Below are positions 45,896 through 56,622 of a stretch of DNA of 64,000 nucleotides, one piece after another. Source of the DNA: Aaosphaeria pasadenensis (Eukaryota > Ascomycota > Dothideomycetes > Pleosporales); NCBI GenBank assembly GCA_022813625.1, contig JAKLMB010000010.1, positions 558,001 to 622,000 of the forward strand, read 5' to 3'. Position numbers and translations under genes: made by a program. The notes beneath the pieces are model-generated. The model was not told where the DNA came from, did no database searches, and saw nothing but the letters and a program-made list of their open reading frames with translations. How positions within the stretch are numbered: position 1 is the stretch's first letter; each line of letters starts with the position of its first letter.

Positions 45896-47704
45896 TTAAT
45901 AATCAAAGTCTTCAAACACAACTTTTTTGCCATGCAACCAGGCCAAAATATTCTTCCTGAGCGGCTTTGCTGCGCACAAATACCATGTATCCGCATCAAC
46001 CTCCGTCAGATCCCTTGCTTCCAGTCTCCTTCTTTTGATTTGAACGCCTTCCTCGGACAACTTGGAAACTACGCTCTCGAAATTAAGTGGCGTTTGCGTA
46101 CCCGTGAAGAAGATAGCCGTACATTTTGCGAGGGCAGGATGCCGTTTCAATGTATCCACCACCAAATCCGCATCTGCCTCTCGAACTGTCCACAAAAGTC
46201 TAAAGCTTTCTGGCGATAAATCGAGATCCTTCAATGGTCCCAAAAGTGGAGTGATACCCACTCCGCCCGCAATGAAAGGCGTCAATTTTCCTTTCTCCTG
46301 CACTATCTCAAACTCCCCTCCAATGCCGACGATTGGCACTTCGAAACCAGCGCGCTCATTCTGTCGGAACAAGTAGCCTGTCACGACGCCGACTTCCCTG
46401 ATGGTGATGTCGAATGCCTCCTCTTTGGCAGTTGGAGACTCTGGAGTTGATGATATTGTAAACGTGCGTACGAAGTCGTCGTTCAGACTCCTGGGATCGT
46501 CGTCTCTCATATGTGAGTATCCATAGTCCATGTCTTTTGAGAAGTCCAGTGCTACCCATTGTCCAGGTTTATATGAGACGCCTCCTTCGACGGAGAATGT
46601 GAAACGGGAGATCGTCGGTGTTATTTTAGTCTTTCTCACAAGTCGTGCGGTTTGGTGGGAAGCTGAGAGTGATGATTTGATATTGCCTTCTGTGGCGAGC
46701 GTGCGGACCAGAGGGTTGTAGGGAGATGGCACCATCCTCTTTCCTCGGAATGGAAGGCCGGATTCGACGAACTTGGCCTCTTCTATCTTGATTTTGACGG
46801 CTAGATTGCTGCCAGGTAGAACTTTTGCTGCTTCTGACAGCACCAGGATTTCAGTAACGCCAGTAATGTACAGGATGTCTCCAGTTTCATAATCCGGGAA
46901 AGTAATGCCGACTCGAGGATTCATTTGAAGGTTTCCGAGCGTTTGGTAGAGTCGATTGCCGGAGTATTCGGGGTAGACTATTTCTGTATCCGAGAGCACA
47001 CGCACAAAACCTTGTGGACCGCCACGATGGTTTGTGTCCATGTCTTCGGTAGTCGTACTAGACAAGAAAAACATGTCTGACTTCAACACGAGCGCCTTAG
47101 CTTCTGCCGATAAAGATGGCGACGTCGACTTGACTTTCGATGTTACCAGGGCAGGCTGAATCTCATACTGATTTAGATACTTTGGGCAGTTCCCCAGGCT
47201 TTGGTCAACCTTGTAGACCAATTGTAACTGGTCTTGCTTGTCCGGACCGCCTTCGAGTCGCTCTGATCCGTCTTCGTACTCGACATCGACTTCACCGAGT
47301 GCGCCCGCAACCATGTGTCCGGCGATCTTCACTCGTTTCCTCGTCATGAGATCGATTGCTAGTCCAGAAAGCATTCGGTTGCTATTTTGAATCATTTCTC
47401 CCTTCTCGACACCTCCGGTTAGACTTTGCACCACCGGATCGTGTGCGCCATCAACAATCGTACGCGTACCAACCATACCACCACCTAATGGCTGAGAGAA
47501 CCCGGGATGACCACCCCATAGCGTAGTCCATGGCCGATCTTGAGAATCCAGAGTTCCGAACGCGAGGAGCGGTGCCCGCTGAAGCATGAATGACGCTTGG
47601 GCTGTGAGCGAGGTAGAGGTCGGATTGTCGTATTCGGGTACGTGAAGAAGTTCGTGCATTTTATGCTCGCCATGGCTCCATGGCATGCCGATTGAGAATG
47701 CCAT
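45896..47704 (-). CDS. Split-barrel flavoprotein fused to ferredoxin-reductase-like domain (602 aa)
   Basis: Single exon. The N-terminal half (about 30-300) resembles the pyridoxamine-phosphate-oxidase-type FMN split barrel: LAFGTLDSQDRPWTTLWGG, then GFVRVLSDTEIVYPEYSGNR and GITFPDYETGDILYITG. The C-terminal half (about 355-602) is a ferredoxin-NADP reductase fold: YKPGQWVALDF, RTFTISSTPE for FAD, IREVGVVTGYLF and GGVGITPLL for NAD(P)H, LLWTVREADADL and WYLCAAKPLRKN. Related bacterial fusions carry a further 2Fe-2S ferredoxin domain, but this one stops before any such cysteine cluster. Likely a cytosolic NAD(P)H-driven reductase in which FAD feeds the split-barrel flavin. The substrate is unknown. 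Convergent with the MARVEL gene. Confidence 0.9.
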   Translation of the reverse strand: MAFSIGMPWSHGEHKMHELLHVPEYDNPTSTSLTAQASFMLQRAPLLAFGTLDSQDRPWTTLWGGHPGFSQPLGGGMVGTRTIVDGAHDPVVQSLTGGVEKGEMIQNSNRMLSGLAIDLMTRKRVKIAGHMVAGALGEVDVEYEDGSERLEGGPDKQDQLQLVYKVDQSLGNCPKYLNQYEIQPALVTSKVKSTSPSLSAEAKALVLKSDMFFLSSTTTEDMDTNHRGGPQGFVRVLSDTEIVYPEYSGNRLYQTLGNLQMNPRVGITFPDYETGDILYITGVTEILVLSEAAKVLPGSNLAVKIKIEEAKFVESGLPFRGKRMVPSPYNPLVRTLATEGNIKSSLSASHQTARLVRKTKITPTISRFTFSVEGGVSYKPGQWVALDFSKDMDYGYSHMRDDDPRSLNDDFVRTFTISSTPESPTAKEEAFDITIREVGVVTGYLFRQNERAGFEVPIVGIGGEFEIVQEKGKLTPFIAGGVGITPLLGPLKDLDLSPESFRLLWTVREADADLVVDTLKRHPALAKCTAIFFTGTQTPLNFESVVSKLSEEGVQIKRRRLEARDLTEVDADTWYLCAAKPLRKNILAWLHGKKVVFEDFDY

Positions 47705-49175
47705 CGTACAGATCTGGCGCTTTCGTTGTTGTCTTCAAAGATGGTCAATATTGTATCTTGATCGTTATTTGATGTTGATTTTAACTATTCTTAAGACTGG
47801 TCTCGTTCGATATATATGCTATTGGGGTTCACACCACGTCATGGTCTAGGCCCGGTCTACGATATGGTAGGATCTCGCGTAGCCCTTTTTTCAACTTCAA
47901 TTGTAGCAATGGGTGCTGTTGCAATTTGCATCAGCAGCAGTGCTTATGCAATGGCGTCATCCTCGCATTTACTAATCACACAATGCGGCCGCGGACACCA
48001 CACAATCGGCTTATGCCGATCGAAACATAAGCACACCGAAGATGCCGTTGATTTGAGTTTCTGACCTCGTAACTATCGGCACGTGTCTTGAGTGGGGCGG
48101 GATCTGATGCGGGGATGCGGAAGAGAGTTTGATCTGGGTAACTAAGAGTGGTTAATCGATAAGCGAGGGGTTCGCCGTGAACAATGTGATGCCGATGATT
48201 TTAGGTAGACAACAACATCAGCCGATTGCATTCATGTAATCTTGATCTAATATTCGACCTTTAGCTACAAGAGACATCTCATCACGAGACGGATGACTGA
48301 TGCTTTAGGATCAAGCCACGCTGATGTTGCGAGGATATTCCTCAAATGGTTATCTACGACCTTCTATCTAAAGTTTCTCGGCCAACTATAGACGGCTCAT
48401 TCTCAAAATACAAAGACTACAAAAACTTTACGCCTGCGGGCACGGAATGATCTTTTGTTGGAGAGATTGGACTGCACTGGTAGCATAGATGTGGTAACTT
48501 CATGGAACAAACGAATAGTACTCCAGTCAGCATAGTAAAAATAAGCAAGGGTTCAGAACCTACAAGCTGAACACAACAAAGCGCTTTATTTTAGTGATGT
48601 ATTGTTCACTTTACCGGAGACAATCAGCTGACTACATCCATGATGCATATTGCCATCGCCTTGTTTTAAGCCAGCCTAGCATTTTGTACGAACATGGTCA
48701 TCCATATAGACCCATGGCTTCCTCAATATTCTGTTAAGGAATTTATTAATCACGTGCACTCGATCTTACGCTGCTGCAATCCATTAGCCATATCCAGAGT
48801 CGTACCGGTTTAATCTTGGATAAGATGAACTTCACGGGGTCACCTCTTCTCACGGTGCTAATGACTGCTGGCTTTGGGCCTCATCCTGCTCGAATGGCTT
48901 TGGGCCTCATCCTGCTCGAACTGAGTGTGCAAGATTACACTCGGTTCGATCAGAGCATTTTCAGTTTCATCTTATGATTAGGTACAGGACAGCATTTCGA
49001 ACTTCAATATTATGATATTCTCTTTCACTAAAGATGTGCCCAATTACATGATATGAGTCCCGCCAAATCAAAAACGATTATTACTACCTATGTATAAAGA
49101 GCCGAAGGTACATCTATGAATCTACTAGGGCCAGTCTGGCCAGGGCATCCTCATCCTGGGAAGCCAACAAATCAC
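47705..49175. other. Intergenic, no gene; holds a 26-bp tandem duplication
   Basis: 1.5 kb AT-rich region. A short frame at 47816-48064 has a hydrophobic stretch but poor codon bias, so I did not call it. Confidence 0.55.
48869..48920. repeat. Perfect 26-bp tandem duplication
   Basis: The unit beginning TGGCTTTGGGCCTCATCCTG occurs at 48869-48894 and again, base for base, at 48895-48920. The identity suggests a recent event or copy conversion. Confidence 0.95.
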
Positions 49176-50168
49176 TCAATTTTCGTTGCCGCCATTGAAA
49201 CGCTTAAGGATGAATTGGTTACAGGGATGCGATGGAAGCCACGTTGGATAGCATGGATGCGACTTTGGAGCATATGGCGGGTGAAGGTCTGGGTACAATT
49301 TGGAATATCTGTAGATCTCATCCGAAATCCAAAAGCATAGTCTTTCCAGCTCCACGAGATCAGTCGGGAGTTGTTCAGATGCAAGTTCTCCTTGACGCGC
49401 ATACATAAAACGAGCATACTTCTGCCGTATATCAGCTGTGTCATAGTTACCCGCTATGTGATCGATTTTTTGACATGGATCGCTCGCCACAATCCTCCTT
49501 AATTCCAATTTTGTGAAAGCTCGCATGATAATATCATTGATTGGGTGGTTACAAAGCCAAAGTGGATATATGGGATGCGATTTCGGCGGGAAAGGTGGCA
49601 GGTTGAAGATTCCCGTCGTCCAATGAAGCCAGATATACTCGCACATGTATATGCTAAGTTCTTCTTGTTCTACGACGGACTTGGGGAGTGATTCGTCGTT
49701 GGCGAGATCTTCACCGCTTGCTTTGAAGTAATGCGGATACCGGGCGGCCACCTCCTCTTGTGATCTTGGCTTGTATTGGGGCATCTGGGGGATGTAGTAA
49801 CCGCATAATTTGCTTCCGAATGAGAGAGATGGGTAATGCTCCTGCATGTATGCGAAATTTTCTTCCTTGGACAAAGGTATGAAGGGGTAGGGGAACACTT
49901 CCCAGTTCCAATTGAATCCTTCCGAACCTGAAGTCGAGCCTGGTTCACTGGCAAACCAATTCGCTTTTGCATGCATCATAGATTCGTCCAAAGGTAGGAA
50001 AGAGGCCTGGACCTCGCCGTTTGGAAGCACTGCATTCGGTACAGGTGCGCTTGTGCTTTGTCCGAATGTTTCCCCAATTGTATCATTACCTACGGGTACA
50101 ATTGCATCGGGGAGCGCGTTCATTAACTCGATATATAACAATTCGTGAAATTCATCGTCGAAATCCAT
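49176..50168 (-). CDS. Orphan protein with a duplicated 80-residue module (330 aa)
   Basis: Single exon with ATG at 50168. I recognise no family. The N-terminal 130 residues are acidic and low in complexity, with a Trp/Phe-rich patch (NWNWEVFPYPFIPL). The rest consists of two related modules, 138-218 and 246-324. Both start with a short helix (RYPHYF, KYARFMY), then an acidic helix and a second helix, then the shared core PP[FY]-x-PKSHP-x-YP-x-WL-x-x-HP-x-N-x-x-I-x-x-x-F (PPFPPKSHPIYPLWL and PPYAPKSHPCYPTWL). The copies have drifted outside that core, so the duplication is old. No signal peptide, no membrane span. The gene sits alone, facing away from the larger intergenic block. Confidence 0.75.
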   Translation of the reverse strand: MDFDDEFHELLYIELMNALPDAIVPVGNDTIGETFGQSTSAPVPNAVLPNGEVQASFLPLDESMMHAKANWFASEPGSTSGSEGFNWNWEVFPYPFIPLSKEENFAYMQEHYPSLSFGSKLCGYYIPQMPQYKPRSQEEVAARYPHYFKASGEDLANDESLPKSVVEQEELSIYMCEYIWLHWTTGIFNLPPFPPKSHPIYPLWLCNHPINDIIMRAFTKLELRRIVASDPCQKIDHIAGNYDTADIRQKYARFMYARQGELASEQLPTDLVELERLCFWISDEIYRYSKLYPDLHPPYAPKSHPCYPTWLPSHPCNQFILKRFNGGNEN

Positions 50169-50828
50169 GATTATTTCAAAATGGATCTTGGAAGTTGGAT
50201 CGAGATAGATGTCGTAATGGCCGCAGGAATTTTATTCGGATTCGTTTGCCAGAACGAAGATTATGAGGTGTACTAGGCCTCCATTAATATACACGTATCG
50301 TGCTGCCAAAGTCTGAAGCGTGTTGTGCAATGACAAAGGTTGTTCACCATCAACAGACCTCTCACATGCACAATGAACCTCTGTATGAACAATGTCACTT
50401 TCTCGAAGGACTCCATCGTCATTGCAATGAAACTCAGGGTTTGATGCCATCGAACAGGAAGCCTATAGCTTGGGGACAGTAGAATGGTGGGCGCATCGTT
50501 TATTAGGGAGTGACTAGACATGCGAAGAATAGTGGGGCAATGATTCCGAGCGATAGAGAATAGCAACCTCGATAATCTCGACTCCCTCAAGATACGCCTC
50601 CCTATTTCAATTCTTTTAGACGCCCTCCTTGTTTGTACAAGTCTAGATGTTATACAGATATGGCACAACGCGAGAGTAGAGTGCTGAAACGCCGACCGTG
50701 ACCGACCTGGCTCACGGATATGCAACCTGACCATATAAAAGCAAGCACTCCATTTCCCAATTCCTCAGGAAGCTTTTGTACAGCCCCCTCTCCCACGCAA
50801 AATACAAAAGAAAATCATGTCGTATAAA
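50169..50828. other. Intergenic, no gene
   Basis: 660 bp upstream of the orphan gene and downstream of TIM17. Short frames without motifs. Confidence 0.6.
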
Positions 50829-51421
50829 TTAAGCCGCCACTGCAGGAGCGCCAACGCCCGAGGGCGCATCGGGTTGCGGGGGTGGGGGTGGAGCGTCCAG
50901 TCTTGTGTTGTCTGCCATCATTCTGTTGAATCCAATTCCAACACCCTCGATGACGGCTAAAAGGATTGCGCACGATATAGCTCCATTTCGCATCGATCTG
51001 AAGCCGCCTCGAACGGCGAGAGATCCACCAGTAAAGAAACCTGCAATGATGGCGTTCCAGGGATCTTCCTTCTTCCTGATTCCTTTGACAGCGCAGTCGT
51101 ATGTGTTGAAAAGTCCACCCCAAACACCAAAGTTTCCACCAAGAACGGGCGCACGCGCTTTGATGGCTGTAATAGCACCGATTCGTCGTTCGCCATAGGG
51201 AGAGTTACGGAACTGCATTGAAAGTTAGAAGAAGCCTTGCGAGGGCTTTGCAGGATTGCTTACACCCTTGACACCATGCCAGACAGCACCGCCGACAGCC
51301 TGGAATCAAATTAGCGAACTGCGCAGTGAAGAGCAAAGTGTATATTGCGTACACCCATGGCGAAGGCACCGCCAAAGTCATTCAGAATCACCCATGGGCA
51401 GGGATCGCGTGAGTGATCCAT
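50829..51421 (-). CDS. TIM17: Mitochondrial import inner membrane translocase subunit Tim17 (162 aa)
   Basis: Three exons: 51353-51421, 51264-51299 and 50829-51212. The middle exon is 36 nt and codes for AVGGAVWHGVKG. The start MDHSRDPCPWVILNDFGGAF is the strongly conserved Tim17 N terminus, with the Asp and Cys residues that matter for channel gating and disulfide formation. Next come FRNSPYGERRIGAITAIKA, PVLGGNFGVWGGLF, CAVKGIRKKEDPWNAII and GFFTGGSLAVRGG, all Tim17/22/23 signatures. Four membrane spans at about 17-37, 60-78, 85-108 and 113-130. The C-terminal tail is Pro-rich (PPPPPQPD). The protein is part of the TIM23 complex that imports presequence proteins into the matrix. Confidence 0.96.
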
Positions 51422-52863
51422 TGTGTAAAATGAAACAAAGCAACCAAATACGGGGACTGGTCAGGGGATGTATTGGAGTGTCTGCGAGGACGCAACACGA
51501 TGGTGGAGGTTGGCCGTGGATGAGGGTGATGGTGGTGGTGGTGGTGATGTAGTCGTCAACTTTTTCTCCAAACCCTGCCACCCTGCGAAAGCCGGCAGGT
51601 GGGATTAGCCGAGGTTCATCCAATTGGCTCGCCCAACATCATCGGCCTTTGGGACTTCAAAAAGTCCAACACCCAAAGCCATTCTCTTCTCCTTACTTAT
51701 CAATCTCATATAATGAATGGTTTTTGATATCACCAGAACCTTGACATAACAATTAATATTATGATGATTTCCACAGGCACGCCATTGGACTTTGACAGGC
51801 GGGTCAACTCAGTGACGAATGTGCAGTCAGCTAGAAATGACGTATCACTTCTACAACACAATACATGGGATATTCTGCAGGCTATGCCAGCTGTACTGCA
51901 CAAATGGACCTCAAAACGAGAGTTCATTTCGCATTTGATCCTCCTCGTTGGGCACGCTGTGATCAACCAATGCATTTCCTCTCGCATCAACAGCCTTGTC
52001 AAATCGATCTGCGAATGAAAAGACGGGAAAATATTTCAACATAATTAAACTTAAGCATGGATAAGGTTCTAGTAGGCAGTCTCTCGCATTTTAAAGGGAA
52101 GCGGAGTTGTTGCTGTGATCTTTCACTGCATGCAACAAACTCACAACCAAGATTTGTATGTGCAACTTGTCTAAAGTTGCGGATGCACACAATCTTGCCT
52201 TTACTTCAGTCCTTTCTACGAATTCTGCCCGACTCTATTTGTCCTACCATATCTTCAGTCTTGACTCATCGAACTTGCCCTTACCCCCTTACACGGCATA
52301 CTTGCTGCTTGCCTTAAGGCTCACTCTACCTTCACTGACTTCATTATACAATTTTGTGATATTGCACAACCATTTGCGGAGAGCGTTCAAGCTGCAGGGC
52401 AGAGTTATTGTGGCATTTTGTTGACTCGCACGCCTTTACTTTACTCACACAGTAAAGGAAGCGTCCTTCACCTCCACCTCAACCTTCGCCGCTCCATGCG
52501 ACGGTTGCTACAGTGAACCGTCAAGCATGGGTATTTAGCTTGACTTCTCTCCTAGTCTCTCTCCCTCCCTCTTTGCTCTTATCGCTTTACTTCTCTCCTG
52601 CTCTCTCCCTCTTCCTCTTTACCCTTATCGCTTTACTTCTCTCTCACCCTGCCGCTCTCTTTCTCCTTCTCTACCGTCATCACTTGACTTCTCTTTCGCT
52701 CTTTCTGTGCCGCCATCCTTGGACTTCTCTGTCTCTCTTCGCCTCTTATCGCACTCTTTTCGCGGACCCCAAGTCTTCCAAGCCACCACTATCTTCGTTT
52801 TTCTGTCTCCATTCTTCTTCGTCGTCATCGTCTTGGTCGTCGTCCTCATCAAGCTCAGTTATC
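51422..52863. other. Divergent intergenic region, TIM17 / dynamin-like gene
   Basis: 1.4 kb with no gene. The half next to the dynamin-like gene is pyrimidine-rich (see separate entry). A minimal upstream ORF, ATG GGT ATT TAG, begins at 52525. A GGTGATGGTGGTGGT run lies near 51529-51547. Confidence 0.6.
52540..52760 (+). promoter_or_regulatory. Pyrimidine-rich leader of the dynamin-like gene
   Basis: A 220-bp run of CTCTCTC-, CCCTCC- and CTTTACTTCTCT-type sequence on the plus strand ends about 100 bp before the ATG at 52864. CT-rich tracts of this kind mark core promoters and transcript starts in many filamentous fungi. The role here is inferred. Confidence 0.5.
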
Positions 52864-55501
52864 ATGACGAAGACGAACCCGGTCGCCACTCCGCGAAGTG
52901 CCGAAGTGAAGATGCAAGAACTTGCGGATCGCACGCAGGCACATGCTAAACCTGTTCCTGCCTTCGCTCTTGGGGCTGACATGAACGACGTTATATCCGC
53001 TATTGCAAAGCTAGATAGCCTTGGCCTTGCGAAGTTCGACATCCCACTACCGAAATGTGTTGTTCTGGGTGAACAATCGACTGGGAAGTCCTCAGTTATC
53101 GAGGCAATCTCAGGCATTAAGACGCCTCGGTCAACGGACACCTGCACTCGCTGCCCCCTGTTTATTAAGATGAATCCTGGGAACCAACAAACCTGGACTG
53201 CGCAGGTCAAGCTGCGCATCAATTGTGAATTCATTCCTGGAAGGACTCCGCGCGGACAGCCTATCAGGCGCTACACTTGGAAGCCGCTTCTAGCTCCTCG
53301 TGAGGAAGACTTCGCTATTACGAGTGACTATCATGAGCTTGAGGAAATAATTGCTCGAGCTCAGTTGGCATTGTTGAATCCGAGCACTGATACAAGGAAG
53401 TTCATCCCCTCAGCTCATCAGCTGAGAGACACCAACGTTAGCCGCGAAGCCGAGTTTAGCCCAAACTTGGTATGCATAGAGATCACGGCGCCTGGTTTGC
53501 CGGCTTTGTCCTTCTACGACCTCCCAGGTGTGATTGGCCAAACCGAAGACTCGTCGCATGAGTTCCTAGTCAAGTTTGTCCACGATCTAGTCACCGACTA
53601 CGTCAAGGATCCTGAGTCATTGATCCTTGTTACTTGTTCGTTGGCAAACGACATGGCAAATTCGTCTATGACCCAGATTGCCAATAGGAATAAGGCGATT
53701 CATCGTTGCGTCGGCGTATTGACTAAGCCTGACCTTCCTGGCGGGAGTAGCGAGGCTACCATTCAAAAAGTCCTCAGTGGTCGGGCATACCGACTGGGTC
53801 ATGGATATTTTGTGGTGAAGAATCTCTCCCAAGACGACATCGAGAAGGGTGTGTCACACACAGACGCCCGACTACAAGAGGAACAGTTTTTCGCCACCAA
53901 TGAGCCTTGGTTGAATTCCGAATACCAGGATAGGTTTGGCACACCAAAACTCCAGTCCTTCCTCTCCAAGGAGCTGGCAGCACAGTCTCTTAGAGCTTTA
54001 CCGGAGATCGATGGAAAGATTGCAGCTTGCCTCAAAGACATCGACAGTGAGCTTGAGAAGATCCCAGAGACACCCTCAGCTTTCAACGCCGTTCGTGCTA
54101 TTTTTGATAAGGTCCACAAGTTTTCTGAAGATGTACGAAAGGAACTTGAGGGCGATATCGAGCACACTGCTTGGCGCAAACTCTGGAAGGAGCTGTGCAC
54201 TGAATTTGCTGATTGCCTGACCGACCTCAAGCCTGTTTTGAAGACAGTGGGCAGGCTTGATCATGGAATTCTCCGCAATCAGCAGGCGGGAAAGTCTGTT
54301 GACAACTCGATCGTGATTGGTGACTCCGATCATGAAGATGATGATGAAGAGTCAGGATCTGTCAGTCCGAAGAAGCGGAAGCTGGACAGCTCTTCTCAAC
54401 CTGTCACACCGTCGAAAGCACTGCTGGAGAATCCATCGACCCCCGCATCTCGGATGTCTACGCCTGCCCCAGGTATTCCCAAGGCTCGAAAGGCCAGGGC
54501 AAACAACACGAAGCGACCCGTGAATCCGCTGCGCACTGTCTATGACCTCGATGAAGTTGTTCGAAGCTTGTCTGAGTATTCTACCACGCGAATGCCTGGC
54601 CACGTCGACCCGAAGATCATCGAACGCATGATCCTTCGCACCCTGGACCACTGGGACAGTCCTTTGAAGATGTTCTTCAGTACGCTTGATCGCCATTTGC
54701 GTGAACGTATTACGGCCATCTTCAACAAACACTTTGAGCAGTGGGACCAATCTCTTGTGTACGCCATTGGACTGGACGTGATCAACACGACTATCCAGTT
54801 CAACATTGATGAGCAGTGCAACTACATGGCGAAAGACAGCCTGACAGATGAACGCGATGGTCCTCACATTATCAGCAATGAAGTTCATCAGTTCTTTCAT
54901 AAAAAGGTCCTGGATACGTACACCACCGCTCGGCAACAACAGCGAGAGAAGGTGTACCAGAACGAATACGATGCGCTGTTTGGCAAGAAAATGACAGCAG
55001 CTGAGCAAGAGAAAGCGAAGATTGCTGCTCGCCAGGAGCCTTACAAGGTGGAAGTTGAGGCGGTTGCCATGATTACGTCCTACTACATGATGGCGTCTTG
55101 TCGTTTCGTTGACTCAGTTTGTATGAGGGTTGAGTCGAAGTTCTTCAAGTTCCTTAAGACCCAATTGGGTGAGGAAATGATTTCACAGATGGGAATTCTT
55201 GGTGATCAAGGTATGTGCCACTTTACGTTACACAGGTTTTACTCTATATCAACCTCATGCTAACTTGTTCCTAGGTCAGCAAGAAGCCGTGCGCATTCTG
55301 GAGCAACCCAACGACGTCCAAGCGAAACGGAACGACCTGTTGAACAAAAAGACGCTTTTGTTGGAAGGACAGCAGCTTCTTGAGGATCTTCGCAAGAAGC
55401 ACGGGGTTCATCCTACGGCGAATGGTAACGGCACAATGGGATCGTTCCTCGAGGCTCCTCTCTCGCCTTCTGCGATGGATGGAGTGTCATACGGGCAGTG
55501 A
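52864..55501 (+). CDS. Dynamin-family GTPase, Mx-like, with SIM/NLS-like insert (857 aa)
   Basis: Two exons, 52864-55210 and 55275-55501, with a 64-bp intron (GTATGT to CCTAG). The ATG at 52864 is the only in-frame ATG near the start. The GTPase domain (about 38-340) has G1 GEQSTGKS at 69-76, the switch-I region TPRSTDTCTRCP, G3 DLPG at 219-222 and G4 TKPD at 287-290. A helical stalk follows and a GTPase effector domain closes the protein (about 700-830). No PH or Pro-rich domain, so it is closer to Mx/bacterial-type and fungal dynamin-like proteins than to classical dynamin. Inside the stalk, residues 480-545 form an insert with SIVIGDSD followed by an acidic run, then PKKRKLD and several SP/TP sites. 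Probable membrane or filament-forming GTPase. Location may be nuclear (inference). Confidence 0.9.
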
Positions 55502-56622
55502 AAGAAGACTGCAATGCATTCGCATGGCCGCCGGGATCTCCCACTTTACGATCGCAGGCGCGCGATTCGCGATTCGAGTACTTACAATTTCCTGTTTGTT
55601 TTGGCCAACACATCGCCTCGATGGATGCCACATTCATCGTCCGCCGTTCTCGAATAAGGTTGGTGTGAAGTTTGACATGAAGGTTGGAATGAGTCGATGC
55701 CCTTGTCTTGTAAAAGGCGGTTGACATTGCAAACACGGCCAGGATTTCTTTGGATGATATGGTCGGAACAAAATCGAGCCCAGGTATTCAATTGAGCTAT
55801 TTCAAGCTCCATAGGTGGTAGTACAATAGATTCAGGTCATTACACACGTTACCCTCTGCTAAATTAGTGACTATATCGACCATCAGCAAGCCGACAATGC
55901 CGGCGAAGGAAAGCAACCTTGCTTGGGGCTTATCTGCTGGCACCATCGCCCTTTGGAATTGGTTGGGCGGAAGAGAAAGAGAGAGAGACAGAGGAGGTAA
56001 GACCTTACACGAAACCAGCAAAGTCCACAGAACAGCAAGCTGAGATATTGATCTACCTAGCCTTGATAGCACTTCCCTCACCATTTACAGGCAAGTGGTG
56101 CCCAGCGTCAGCTGCAGCCAGGATACGCGTCCTTCGCCTCGAGCCTCGGCTCGTAGAGTAGACCATCTAATTAGATATCTTGTCTTGTGGGGAAATAATG
56201 GCGTCAAAACCTACCAACACAACACAACCAGCTAGCTGATTAGTGGGCATCATCCATTTTGCGTAAGTTGCTGGTCAGGATTCCGGAATCTGGTGTCAGT
56301 GCGCGGGTTTGTACATAAGAGAGCCATTGTCCCCCGGGAATTCGCTAACAAAGTAGGCAGGTTGGAAAACGTCGATCTCCACTTCCTGGAGCTTTCGTCG
56401 ATACTCCACTCCCGCACCGCACGTTCCCCGCAGTGCTAGCTAACTTAAGTACGCCGCTATCGACCACGACACTGACATCTACGTCTGGTATCGTGGCAAT
56501 CTGAAATTCCGAATCCAAAGGAATTGAGTTGAATCCCCAGGATTCATTGAAAGAGCTGGGGAAAACCCGATCAACCGACCAACCTCCATTCCAGACGGTG
56601 CTCAAGAAGAGATATCGCGACA
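55502..56622. other. Intergenic, no gene
   Basis: 1.1 kb in tandem orientation. One minus-strand frame at 55797-56084 contains a short hydrophobic segment but no motif, so it was not called. Confidence 0.55.

Noticed and set aside
47816..48064. 82-codon frame with a hydrophobic stretch
   Set aside because: Codon use is not gene-like, there is no clear cleavage site or family, and its His/Lys-rich end looks random.
52513..52863. Hydrophobic Leu/Ser-rich N-terminal extension in frame with the dynamin-like GTPase
   Set aside because: The frame is open only because the leader is pyrimidine-rich. It has no in-frame ATG before 52864, and the CTT/CTC runs would give Leu/Ser in any case.
55797..56084. 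Minus-strand frame with a hydrophobic segment
   Set aside because: The Leu/Ser part comes from a GAGAGAGACAGAG run. No domain or splice support.
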